Positions 34,338 through 42,446 of a stretch of 64,000 bases of DNA are shown here, piece by piece. The notes beneath the pieces are model-generated. The model was not told where the DNA came from. It saw only the letters and a list, made by a program, of their open reading frames with translations, and ran no database searches. The translations under genes and the position numbers were made by a program. Within the stretch, counting starts at the first letter, position 1; every line of letters starts with the position of its first letter. The DNA comes from UBA4285 sp050944355 (GTDB lineage: Bacteria > Bacillota > Clostridia > Lachnospirales > Lachnospiraceae). The DNA lies in NCBI GenBank assembly GCA_050944355.1, contig JBMNQX010000006.1, positions 1 to 64,000 of the forward strand, written 5' to 3'.

Positions 34338-35194
34338 TTCTGCTCTTTTCTGTGGAGCTTCGCCCGGTAATTGTTCGGACGGATCCACACGCCGGCGTAC
34401 AGAATATTTTTCAGGATCGGCACATAATCGACGATGGGAAGAAGGTTGAAGAGCCGCGCCGCGTCGCCCATCACGCCATTCAGGATCGCGAAAACAAGGT
34501 TTTCATACTCTTCATCCGTTTTGACGGACTTTCGAACGGCGCTCAAAATGTTGAAGCGCCCCTTTTTTTCGTCCTCTGTCCTGTCCTCCAGCGCATCGGC
34601 CAGATAGACAAATTTTCCCAGGCACATCCCGAGATCCCGCAGCAGTGCTTCCCACTCATCGTGCTTCCAGGCGATGACTTCCGCAAAAACCTGCCCGTAC
34701 AGCCCGGCCGTCCTGTCGATGTCCGTCTCGCCCGCGTCTTCTGCCTTGTACAGTTTTTCCAGCGCGTCCTGGATGGTTTTCACTTTTTCCGGATACCTGT
34801 CCCGGATCTCCGGAAGAAACTTCTCCAGCGCCTGCGCCTCCCTGTACCTGACGGTGCTCTTCTCATCCTTCCAGTCATCCATGCATTTGTCATAGGAAAG
34901 AAGGATGTTCATGTCAGCCGCGTAGACGGTCGCGTCGGACGTCCTGTGCTGCCGGCTGTTCATCGGGTGGACCGCACATCTCCTGACTTCGCTGCGGATT
35001 TCCGGTTCATAGAGCGCCGTGAGCAAGAGCGCGATAAATGTCATGTCGTAATTCAGCGTCATCTGCCCGGCCCGGCCATAGCGGCTCTGCAGCTGCCCGC
35101 AGAGTCCGCAGTAAAACGAGCGGTAGCATTCGTAATCCTCTTTGGAAAGGGATTTTCGGTTGATGATGATGTATCCTGTCAAAGGCGCCTCCAT
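34334..35194 (-). CDS. DUF5685-family protein, partner of the DnaJ-like gene
   Basis: 286 residues. The N-terminus LTGYIIINRKSLSKEDYECY, FYCGLCGQL and GQMTLNYDMTFIALLLTAL fits DUF5685, an uncharacterised Clostridia family; CAVHP and KCMDDW give further Cys residues that may bind metal with the CGLC pair. All-helical, soluble. Homologues start close to GYI, and a TTG at 35182 has GGAGG 4 nt upstream, so the real start may be 35182; ATG 35194 has no ribosome site. Coupled to the DnaJ-like gene by a 4-bp overlap. Confidence 0.8.
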   Translation of the reverse strand: MEAPLTGYIIINRKSLSKEDYECYRSFYCGLCGQLQSRYGRAGQMTLNYDMTFIALLLTALYEPEIRSEVRRCAVHPMNSRQHRTSDATVYAADMNILLSYDKCMDDWKDEKSTVRYREAQALEKFLPEIRDRYPEKVKTIQDALEKLYKAEDAGETDIDRTAGLYGQVFAEVIAWKHDEWEALLRDLGMCLGKFVYLADALEDRTEDEKKGRFNILSAVRKSVKTDEEYENLVFAILNGVMGDAARLFNLLPIVDYVPILKNILYAGVWIRPNNYRAKLHRKEQK

Positions 35195-35291
35195 ACTGTT
35201 TTACACTGCAGCCAACATTGTAAACGGCGGTAAAAAGCATTGTCAACGTCAAGAATATAATATAAACCTGAAATTTTGGTGAACGGAATGC

Positions 35292-35324
35292 AATAAACAA
35301 AAAAAGCCCTTCAGCCTGGGCTTT
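35292..35324 (-). terminator. Terminator of tRNA-Lys
   Basis: Stem AAAGCCC/GGGCTTT (35303-35309 with 35318-35324) followed on the minus strand by TTTTTTTG and TTTATT, 24 bp past the tRNA. Confidence 0.85.
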
Positions 35325-35347
35325 CCCCAAACCAAAAGACTTACAAG

Positions 35348-35420
35348 TGCACCACCAGGGGCTCGAACCCTGGACACCCTGATTAAGAGTCAGGTGCTCT
35401 TCCAACTGAGCTAGTGGTGC
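35348..35420 (-). tRNA. tRNA-Lys(CTT)
   Basis: 73 nt on the minus strand: acceptor GCACCAC/GTGGTGC, D arm TAGCTCAGTTGGAAGAGC, anticodon loop CTCTTAA with anticodon CTT, T arm GGTTCGAGCCC. CCA is not encoded. Its own promoter and terminator flank it. Confidence 0.97.
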
Positions 35421-35453
35421 GCATCACCGGTTTTTCGGCGATCAACGAATAGA

Positions 35454-35482
35454 ATTATAAGCATCTGATACATGAATTGCAA
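35454..35482 (-). promoter_or_regulatory. tRNA-Lys promoter
   Basis: On the minus strand TTGCAA (35482-35477), 17-bp spacer, TATAAT (35459-35454), about 34 bp before the mature tRNA 5' end. Confidence 0.82.
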
Positions 35483-35538
35483 GTACTTTTTTGAAGATTT
35501 TGAATTTTCCGGCACATGTCCTCAGATTGCCGCATTTT

Positions 35539-36198
35539 TCACCCGTTCTTTTCTCTGTCCGGCGCCTCTATGATCAGCTTTCCGATCGGATTTCCGAGAG
35601 CTGAAAATCTCTCCTCGTACTCCGTCATCACGTTTCCTTCCATGAGAACCGGATCCGCGTGAAGATCCCGCGTGAGGGCCAGAATCTTCCAGCCGGCCTC
35701 CTTCGCACTCTCTTCTGAAAAGTCAAACAGTCCCATGTTGTCTGTCTTGAACTCAATCTGAACGTGACGGCGCCCGATTCTCTCAAACCGTCCCAGATAC
35801 GTCGTCGATGTCAGGCGGCGCCTGGCGTGCCGGTCTTTCGGCCACGGATCCGAAAAATTCAGGTAAATCCGGTCCACCTCGCCCGGCGCGAACACGCCCT
35901 CGATCTGCTCGGCGTCCATCCGGATAAACTTGAGATTCGGCAGCTGTTCTTCTTCCTGCTTCTGCACGCCGCGCAGCAGGACGCTCGAGTACTTCTCAAT
36001 TCCGATGTAATCGATATCCGGATGCAGGCGGGCCATCGTCTGAATAAACTGCCCCTTGCCCATGCCCACTTCGATATACAGCGGCGCCCGGTTCCCGAAC
36101 TCCTCTCTCCAGTGCCCTTTGTGCTCCTGCGGCTGCGTGTATACATACGGACTCGCTTCCATTACTTCGCGCGCCCCCGGAATATTCCGAAGTCTCAT
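35539..36198 (-). CDS. trmB: tRNA (guanine-N7-)-methyltransferase TrmB
   Basis: Makes m7G46 in tRNA variable loops. 219 residues. YIEVGMGKGQFIQTMA (SAM motif), YIGIEKYSSVL, and the family motif NFSDPWPKDRHARRRLT are present. ATG 36198 is taken because GGAAGG precedes it and the product begins MRLRNIPGAREVMEASPYV as in homologues; the frame extends upstream to 36348 but through the promoter. Confidence 0.96.
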   Translation of the reverse strand: MRLRNIPGAREVMEASPYVYTQPQEHKGHWREEFGNRAPLYIEVGMGKGQFIQTMARLHPDIDYIGIEKYSSVLLRGVQKQEEEQLPNLKFIRMDAEQIEGVFAPGEVDRIYLNFSDPWPKDRHARRRLTSTTYLGRFERIGRRHVQIEFKTDNMGLFDFSEESAKEAGWKILALTRDLHADPVLMEGNVMTEYEERFSALGNPIGKLIIEAPDREKNG

Positions 36199-36238
36199 AT
36201 TTTCATTCCTTCCTGAACAACATCTGGTTCCGCCGGCT

Positions 36239-36268
36239 ATTATACGAGTTCTCACCCGTCCATGGCAA
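36239..36268 (-). promoter_or_regulatory. trmB promoter
   Basis: On the minus strand TTGCCA (36268-36263), 18-bp spacer, TATAAT (36244-36239), 41 bp before the trmB start. Confidence 0.65.
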
Positions 36269-36405
36269 ATGGAAATCCCATCTGCCAAAATCCGGCCCGC
36301 CGTGTTATCATTTATAACGTATTGTCTGAGAGGCTGCACCCGTTTCAAATCAGCCGCACCTCAGGCTGTTTTCCCTGTTCTGATATTTTGGAGAATTCAC
36401 GGCTT

Positions 36406-37785
36406 ATGAATAAAAAACTGCTAAGGCGCTTCACAGCTTTCCTGTGCGCATTTGTCATGTGCACGGCACTGGCTGCCGAGGCATCCGTCACGGTATCGGC
36501 GGACACCGCCAGCCTCGATGAGGAAGGATATCCGGTCGCTCCGGACCTGGTCTCGGAAATCGCGATTCTGATTGACGCGGACACAGGCGCGGTTTTGTAC
36601 GAAAAAAACGCGCACGAAAAGAGTTATCCGGCCAGTACGACAAAAATTCTCACGGGACTTTTGGCCTGCGAAAACGACACGCTGAGCGACACGATTACGA
36701 TGTCATACGAAGCCGCGAGTTCTGTCTCCTACGGCGACTCAACGCTGGGTTTCCTGACCGGCGAAGAACTGACGGTTGAGCAGGCTCTGTACGGCCTGCT
36801 CCTCTATTCCGCCAACGAACTCGCCTATGCGCTGGCGGAGTATACCGCCGGCAGCCTCAGCGCGTTTGTGGACATGATGAACGAGCGGGCTCAGGCCGTG
36901 GGCGCCACGGAGACTCACTTTGCCAACGCCAGCGGTCTGTACGACGCGGATCACTACACCACCGCCTACGACATGGCGCTGATCGCCAGAGAGTGCTTCA
37001 AAAACCCAACGTTCATGCAGATCGACTCCACTACGTACTATGAGATCGGTCCGACGAACAAGACGGACGAGACGCGCCAGTTCTACAACCGCAACAAGCT
37101 TCTGCCGGGCCTCAGCTACGGGTACGATTACTGCACCGGCGGAAAGACGGGATACGTCGACGAGGGCGGTTACACCTATGTCGGATCCGCCGAAAAAGAC
37201 GGCATGCGGCTGATCGTCGTTCTGTTCCGCTCCGGCGAGTACGACCGGTTTACGGACGCCGAGACTCTGTTCGAGTGGGGCTTTGACAACTTCTCGCACT
37301 ATTCGCTGACAGACGTACCGTCGGCGAACAGTTTCACAGGCAGCAGCTATCTGAAGAGCCGGACGGGGACAATGAGCTCATACGGATTCAGCTTTACGAC
37401 CTCGTACATCACGGCGCCCAACTCAGCTGACGTCAGCACTGTGACTATGACCTCTGACAGCACAAGCTATGACACGGTGGACAACGTCTCGACGTCTGTC
37501 ACATTCACGCTGGGAAGTCACACCGTCGGCACGTCCACGCTTCAGCTCTCACTCAACTCGACGGCCGGCATCGATCTCCCGGACGACCTTCCGGCTGCGG
37601 AGATCTCGGACGAAGCAGCTACCACCCGGAACAGTTTTGTGATCAATCTCTGGATTCCCATCATCGCGCTCCTGATCTATCTGATCTGCCGCTGGCGGAA
37701 AGCCGCGAAAATCCGCGCTGAGCGCCGGAAGCAGATCATTCAGATGCGCCGCAGAAGAGACAGGGAGTCAAACAGGCCATACTGA
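36406..37785 (+). CDS. D-alanyl-D-alanine carboxypeptidase (PBP5/DacF type)
   Basis: Trims the terminal D-Ala of peptidoglycan stem peptides. 459 residues: signal peptide (hydrophobic FTAFLCAFVMCTALAAEA), SxxK in YPASTTKILTG, SxN in YSANELAYAL, KTG in GGKTGYVDEGG, then a C-terminal beta domain. Unlike PBP5 with its amphipathic anchor, it ends in a true membrane helix (WIPIIALLIYLICRW) and a very basic tail of about 30 residues. ATG 36406 has GGAG 12 nt upstream, rather far. Divergent from trmB. Confidence 0.93.
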   Translation: MNKKLLRRFTAFLCAFVMCTALAAEASVTVSADTASLDEEGYPVAPDLVSEIAILIDADTGAVLYEKNAHEKSYPASTTKILTGLLACENDTLSDTITMSYEAASSVSYGDSTLGFLTGEELTVEQALYGLLLYSANELAYALAEYTAGSLSAFVDMMNERAQAVGATETHFANASGLYDADHYTTAYDMALIARECFKNPTFMQIDSTTYYEIGPTNKTDETRQFYNRNKLLPGLSYGYDYCTGGKTGYVDEGGYTYVGSAEKDGMRLIVVLFRSGEYDRFTDAETLFEWGFDNFSHYSLTDVPSANSFTGSSYLKSRTGTMSSYGFSFTTSYITAPNSADVSTVTMTSDSTSYDTVDNVSTSVTFTLGSHTVGTSTLQLSLNSTAGIDLPDDLPAAEISDEAATTRNSFVINLWIPIIALLIYLICRWRKAAKIRAERRKQIIQMRRRRDRESNRPY

Positions 37786-37826
37786 CTGCGGCGAGGGAAA
37801 TGAGCTGTATATTTGCAAAAAAATAT

Positions 37827-37858
37827 GGGACAGCTGCTTGAATACAGCTGTCCCTTTT
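37827..37858. terminator. Bidirectional terminator between dacF-type gene and glgB
   Basis: Perfect 10-bp stem GGGACAGCTG/CAGCTGTCCC (37827-37836, 37845-37854), TTTT on the plus side and TATTTTTTTG on the minus side. It serves the carboxypeptidase gene and glgB. Confidence 0.87.
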
Positions 37859-37923
37859 ACATTACCTGTAGTAAATAAGCCGCCGCGGCTTTCCGGGAAC
37901 GCCGTGGTTTGCATGTTTGAAAT

Positions 37924-37975
37924 GGCATCGGCCGGCGCCTTTTTTGATGGTTTCCGATGCCGGCGCGGCTTCCCG
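37924..37975 (+). repeat. Dispersed hairpin repeat, copy A
   Basis: GGCATCGG (37924-37931) and CCGATGCC (37954-37961) form a stem; the right arm continues as CCGATG-N6-CGGCTTCCC (to 37974). Same motif as at 56403-56487 and 62673-62723. Lies between the convergent carboxypeptidase and glgB genes. Confidence 0.6.
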
Positions 37976-37997
37976 TCTTTAAAATGCCGGACCTTGT

Positions 37998-40061
37998 TCA
38001 CGTCCTGTTTGACGCAGGCCTTTTTCCGCTCACGGATTTGCTCTTCGCGTTTGCTTTTCCGGCGGCCGGCTTTTTTGTGGCCCGCTTTCCCGTTCCCGTC
38101 TTCTTTACCGGTTTCTTTTCCGCTGTCTTCGCGGAAACAGGCTTCTTCGGCTTTGTGGCGTCGAATTCATAGACCGCCACGCCAAACGGCGGGAGATCGA
38201 CCAGCAGAGACTGTTCCTGTCCGTCGCAGTCGCCTTTGTCAGTGACGAGCTGTTTCTTCTGATTCTCCTCGTCGCTGCCGAGCACCAGTTTATATGTGCC
38301 CTTTACCGGAGCTCCGACGCGGAAGTTGTCCCGCTTGACCGGCGTAAAACTTATCACAAACAGAAGATTTTTCTTTTTGTCCGGATCCCAGCGCACCCAG
38401 CGGTACACCGAATTGTCGCGGTCATCAGCGTTGATCCACTGAAACCCTTTCGGATCATAATCTGTCGCGTAAAGCGCCGCATAGTCGCGGTTCAGCTTCA
38501 TGCATTTTCCGGTGAAGCTCTGCAGGTCCTGGTGGCTCTTGTCATCGAGCAGATACCAGTCGAGCTGGTGCGCTTCCGACCATTCGTTCCACTGACCAAA
38601 TTCCTGTCCCATGAACAGAAGCTTCTTGCCCGGGTGGCCCGCCATATAGGCGTATCCGGCTTTCAGGTTTGCGAATTTCTCGGCGCGGTCGCCAGGCATC
38701 TTGCCCAGCATCGAGCACTTCAGATGGACAACCTCGTCGTGCGACAGCACCAGAACGAAATTCTCGCTGTACGCGTACATCGTCGAGAATGTGAGCTTAT
38801 TGTGATTGAACTTGCGGAAATACGGGTCGAGCTTCATGTACTCCAGGAAATCGTGCATCCAGCCCATGTTCCACTTGAAGGTAAAGCCGAGGCACTCTCC
38901 GTCGTCCGGATTGCCCGTGACATTCGGCCAGGCCGTGGATTCCTCAGCGATCGTGACTGCCTGCGGATAATTCTCGCGGATCATATGATTGACATGCTTC
39001 AGGAAGCTGATGGCCTCCAGATTTCCGTTGCCGCCGTAGCGGTTCGGAACCCACTGACCGTCAGAGCGGCCGTAGTCCAGATACAGCATCGAAGCCACCG
39101 CGTCAAAGCGCAGACCGTCGATGTGATACCGGTCGATCCAGAATCCCGCGTTGGCCACCAGGAAATTGACGACCTCATTTTTTCCGTAGTCAAATACCTT
39201 CGTGCCCCAGTCCGGATGCTCGCCCTTGCGCGGATCCGCGTACTCGTACACACAGCTGCCGTCAAACTCTGACAGCCCGAATTCATCCTTTGGAAAATGC
39301 GCCGGCACCCAGTCCAGAATGACCGCGATCCCCTGCGAGTGCATATAGTCCACGAAATACATGAAATCTTCCGCGCTCCCGTAGCGGGCGGTCGGCGCGT
39401 AGTATCCCGTCACCTGATAGCCCCAGGAGCCGTCGTACGGATACTCCGCGATGCCCATCAGCTCTACATGAGTATATCCGAACTTCTTCAGGTAGTCGGC
39501 GAGCAGCGGCGCGATGTCGCGGTAATTCATGAAGCCGTATTCCGTTCCGTTGTCCTCTGTGCGCCATGATCCCAGATGGCACTCGTAGATATTCATCGGA
39601 ACGCGGAGATGGTCTTCCTTCTTTTTGTTCTCGACCCATTTTGCGTCGTGCCAGTCATAGCCGGAAAGTTCCGTCACGACAGACGCCGTGTCCGGACGCA
39701 GCTGCGCCTGGTTCGCATACGGATCAGCCTTGTACAGCGCCCGGCCGTCAGCTGCGATAATGAGGAACTTGTAGAATTGTCCCCGCTGAACGCCCGGCAC
39801 AAAGAGATCATAGATTCCCCCGTCTGAAACCGGCTTCATGTCATAGCCGTATCCGCTCCAGCCGTTGAAATCGCCCACGACAAACACATCCCGGGCCGTC
39901 GGAGCCCAGACTGCAAAATAGCAGCCGTCCACTCCGTCTTTTCTGCAGAGATGCGCGCCCATCTTCTCGTAAATCTTGTAGTTGGTTCCCTCTCCGAACA
40001 AGTAGGCATCATAATCAGTGATCTTTACATCCCTTAAATCACGTACCCCGCCGTTGTTCAT
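37998..40061 (-). CDS. glgB: 1,4-alpha-glucan branching enzyme GlgB
   Basis: Adds alpha-1,6 branches to glycogen. 687 residues: N-terminal CBM48 domain (about 20-130), a GH13 barrel with VPAHFPKDE, GLRFDAVASMLYLD (nucleophile Asp), TIAEESTAWP (acid Glu) and VLSHDEVVH, and a C-terminal beta domain ending near residue 635. A tail of about 50 residues rich in Lys, Ala and Pro follows, not part of the family. GGAAAGGG lies before ATG 40061. No other glycogen gene is adjacent. Confidence 0.95.
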   Translation of the reverse strand: MNNGGVRDLRDVKITDYDAYLFGEGTNYKIYEKMGAHLCRKDGVDGCYFAVWAPTARDVFVVGDFNGWSGYGYDMKPVSDGGIYDLFVPGVQRGQFYKFLIIAADGRALYKADPYANQAQLRPDTASVVTELSGYDWHDAKWVENKKKEDHLRVPMNIYECHLGSWRTEDNGTEYGFMNYRDIAPLLADYLKKFGYTHVELMGIAEYPYDGSWGYQVTGYYAPTARYGSAEDFMYFVDYMHSQGIAVILDWVPAHFPKDEFGLSEFDGSCVYEYADPRKGEHPDWGTKVFDYGKNEVVNFLVANAGFWIDRYHIDGLRFDAVASMLYLDYGRSDGQWVPNRYGGNGNLEAISFLKHVNHMIRENYPQAVTIAEESTAWPNVTGNPDDGECLGFTFKWNMGWMHDFLEYMKLDPYFRKFNHNKLTFSTMYAYSENFVLVLSHDEVVHLKCSMLGKMPGDRAEKFANLKAGYAYMAGHPGKKLLFMGQEFGQWNEWSEAHQLDWYLLDDKSHQDLQSFTGKCMKLNRDYAALYATDYDPKGFQWINADDRDNSVYRWVRWDPDKKKNLLFVISFTPVKRDNFRVGAPVKGTYKLVLGSDEENQKKQLVTDKGDCDGQEQSLLVDLPPFGVAVYEFDATKPKKPVSAKTAEKKPVKKTGTGKRATKKPAAGKANAKSKSVSGKRPASNRT

Positions 40062-40158
40062 GCGAAATCCGCCCTTTCCTATCCCTTATTGGTCCCAATG
40101 CGCGGAAATACCGATATCCGGCATTTCCGCTTCCTCACGACCCAGATTCTTGACTGCT

Positions 40159-40192
40159 ATTATAGCACAGGCCTCTGCAGGTGTGCTATACT
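40159..40192. promoter_or_regulatory. Back-to-back divergent promoters with an inverted repeat
   Basis: TATAGCACA (40161-40169) and TGTGCTATA (40182-40190) form a perfect 9-bp inverted repeat with a 12-bp spacer. Each half carries an extended -10: TGCTATAAT on the minus strand (box 40164-40159, toward glgB) and TGCTATACT on the plus strand (box 40187-40192, toward the MraY-like gene). The -35 region of each promoter would fall on the -10 of the other, and neither -35 is good. Confidence 0.6.
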
Positions 40193-40200
40193 CTTATTCT

Positions 40201-40221
40201 CAGCGGCAGTCTTTGCCGCTG
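40201..40221 (+). promoter_or_regulatory. Hairpin in the leader of the MraY-like gene
   Basis: CAGCGGCA/TGCCGCTG (40201-40208 and 40214-40221) with a 5-nt loop, at about the first transcribed bases; 17 bp before AGGAGGAG. Probably a 5' stabilising stem. Confidence 0.45.
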
Positions 40222-40253
40222 CCAAGTGTGCAGTCATTAGGAGGAGTCCTGGT

Positions 40254-41216
40254 ATGTTCTATCTGATATTTCCGGAAGCCGGCGATCACGTCATGACATT
40301 TATCTCCGTGATCGTCTCGTGCCTGCTGACCTTTGTCGTGCTCGTCGGCCTGAAGGACAAGCTCCCGAGGGACGGTGGCCGCGAATTTGCCGTCAACGGG
40401 ACAAAATCTGTCGGCAAGCCCCGCGGCGCCGGTCTGCTTCTCATATTTGTCCTGGTAGTCACATCTCTCTTGTTTCTTCCGGTGACCACGGAACTTATGA
40501 TATATCTCGTGCTGACAGTCGTGGAGATGCTCTCGGGATACTTTGACGACGCTTCCAGCAAACCGTGGGGACGCCTCATAAAAGGTCTCCTGGACTTTAT
40601 GGTCGCCGTAATCTGCACCATCACCTGGCTGTCCCACAACACAAATACATTTCACATGGCGCACTCCGGCGCCGAAGTGACCATACCGCGCCCCCTGTAC
40701 GCCTGCCTGATCATTCTGCTCGTCTTCGCGTCGATCAACGTGGTCAACTGCACGGACGGCGTAGACGGTCTCTGCGGAACGCTGTCGGCCATCACTCTGT
40801 TTTCCGTGTTCCTGATCCAGAACCGTCTGGATCAGAACGGGCCTTACACAACGTTCAATCTCATCGCGATTGTCGTGCTCCTCGTCTATCTGTGGTTCAA
40901 CGCCTCGCCCAGCAGCATGCTGATGGGTGACGCCGGCTCGAGGGCCTACGGATTCCTGATCGCGCTCGCGTTCCTGAAACTGGGCTATCCGCTTCTGTTC
41001 ATACCGCTCACAATCGTCATGATCCTCGACGGCGGCCTCGGGCTCGTAAAAATCACACTGATCAAGGTGACGCACCACAACCCGATGAAAAATATCCGCA
41101 CCCCGCTGCACGATCACTTCCGCAAAAACAAAGGCTGGTCCGACACACAGGTTGTCGCCCGCTTTGCCGTCATCCAGGCCATCATAGCACTCGCGATCAT
41201 CTTCGCTCAGTTCTGA
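40254..41216 (+). CDS. MraY/WecA-family phospho-sugar polyprenyl transferase
   Basis: 320 residues, about ten membrane segments. Motifs of the family: DDASSK (DDxxK site), NCTDGVDGLCG, MGDAGSRAYG and HHNPMKNIRTPLHDHF, the last being the His-rich loop typical of MraY-type enzymes that use UDP-MurNAc-pentapeptide. It stands outside a dcw cluster, so it is either a second MraY-like enzyme or a relocated mraY. ATG 40254 has AGGAGGAG 7 nt upstream; earlier in-frame ATGs lie in the promoter region. Confidence 0.85.
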   Translation: MFYLIFPEAGDHVMTFISVIVSCLLTFVVLVGLKDKLPRDGGREFAVNGTKSVGKPRGAGLLLIFVLVVTSLLFLPVTTELMIYLVLTVVEMLSGYFDDASSKPWGRLIKGLLDFMVAVICTITWLSHNTNTFHMAHSGAEVTIPRPLYACLIILLVFASINVVNCTDGVDGLCGTLSAITLFSVFLIQNRLDQNGPYTTFNLIAIVVLLVYLWFNASPSSMLMGDAGSRAYGFLIALAFLKLGYPLLFIPLTIVMILDGGLGLVKITLIKVTHHNPMKNIRTPLHDHFRKNKGWSDTQVVARFAVIQAIIALAIIFAQF

Positions 41217-41279
41217 AGTTCATGACAAATGTATATAAAAGAGGCCGCTGCATTCATGCTTTTCAGCACTCACAGAAAG

Positions 41280-41312
41280 GGCATCGCCGTTGATGACGGC
41301 GATGCCTTTTTT
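41280..41312 (+). terminator. Terminator of the MraY-like gene
   Basis: Perfect 10-bp stem GGCATCGCCG/CGGCGATGCC with a 7-nt loop and TTTTTT (41307-41312). Confidence 0.88.
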
Positions 41313-41321
41313 CTTGTTTTA

Positions 41322-42263
41322 TCATTTTGTTCCCAGCAGAGTCGTTGATACAGCTGCTTCTTTATCAGAATATGAGCGGCAGCTCTGCCGGTATTTAAGG
41401 GGCGTTATGTTATAACAGCGCCTGAACTGAGAGATAAAGTTGCTCTGCTGATTGAAACCACACCGTCCGCTGATGTCTGAGATGGGCATGTCTGTGGTTC
41501 TGATCATTTCCTTTGCCATATACAGACGATACTGAGAGAGATATTTCATCGGAGGCTTTCCGGTGTATTTCCGGAACAGTTCAGAACAGGCTGTCCGGTT
41601 AATGAGTCCCGCATCGGTGATATCTTTCAGTCGGATATCTTCCATATAATGTTCGTGAACAAAAGCTGCCAGCCTGCGAAAGCGTGCGATCTCGTCGGGA
41701 TCAGGCTGTGCTTCTCTGTTTTCAGAACCTTCAATCACACCAGTCATAAGGAGATAAAGAAAACTGATCAGATAAAGAAAATCCGCCGGCTTATTTTCCA
41801 TCTGGCAAAGCTTCTGAATCAGATCCTGCATTCCGAGTTTTTCATCGGGCAGGATATAGGAAAAAGGATGCTCAGCCAGATACGGGCGGAAAAGGGAACG
41901 AACCAGCTCCTGATTGAAAACAGACATATCAAAATTGATGCACAGTGTCGATGCATTTTCACTTGCGGTCTGTGTTGAATGAATCTGGCGTGAATTGATC
42001 AGAAGCATTGATCCGGAAGCAAGATGTATTTTCTGATCATTTATCGTATATGTCAGTTTCCCTTCCATCACCCTCACAAACTGCATGCGGCGGTGCCAGT
42101 GCAGTGGAATCTCGTCCGCGTTTTTCAGGGAAAAGTACTGCCGGTAGCATGAAATCGGGAAGGCCTCAGACAGCTTTGGAATATCCTCACGGCTCCCGGT
42201 TTCCACAGAAAAACTGACGTCCCGCCCTGCCTGTATCGCTCTTGGAATTGACTTATCTGGCAT
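41322..42263 (-). CDS. AraC-family transcriptional regulator
   Basis: 313 residues. N-terminal cupin (PLHWHRRMQFVRVMEGKLTY split by short loops; IHLASGSMLLINSRQIHS), C-terminal double helix-turn-helix (about 210-305; FRKYTGKPPMKYLSQYRLYMAK in two segments, then GFNQQSNFISQFRRCYNITP). Such proteins activate nearby catabolic genes on binding a ligand. Divergently transcribed from the M20 hydrolase and lyase genes, which it probably controls. Base composition here is clearly more AT-rich than in the flanking housekeeping genes. Confidence 0.9.
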   Translation of the reverse strand: MPDKSIPRAIQAGRDVSFSVETGSREDIPKLSEAFPISCYRQYFSLKNADEIPLHWHRRMQFVRVMEGKLTYTINDQKIHLASGSMLLINSRQIHSTQTASENASTLCINFDMSVFNQELVRSLFRPYLAEHPFSYILPDEKLGMQDLIQKLCQMENKPADFLYLISFLYLLMTGVIEGSENREAQPDPDEIARFRRLAAFVHEHYMEDIRLKDITDAGLINRTACSELFRKYTGKPPMKYLSQYRLYMAKEMIRTTDMPISDISGRCGFNQQSNFISQFRRCYNITPLKYRQSCRSYSDKEAAVSTTLLGTK

Positions 42264-42446
42264 TTTTAAACCTCTTTTCTCAGACAGGTAATCTTATTAG
42301 CTTATAAATTCTTATCCTGTATTTCATGATATTAATTTAAAATCGTGTTTTTTCAAATGAACTGTAAATATTGATATTTTTATTGCTGAATCAGGAAGAA
42401 TACGGCCGTACTCTACTGTATTCTGTACATAAAAAGGAGGAACGAA
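42264..42446. promoter_or_regulatory. AT-rich divergent control region of the catabolic block
   Basis: 183 bp, strikingly AT-rich, between the AraC-type regulator and the M20 hydrolase. It must hold both promoters and the regulator site, but I cannot assign clean -35/-10 pairs; the plus side ends in AAAAAGGAGG before ATG 42447. Confidence 0.4.
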
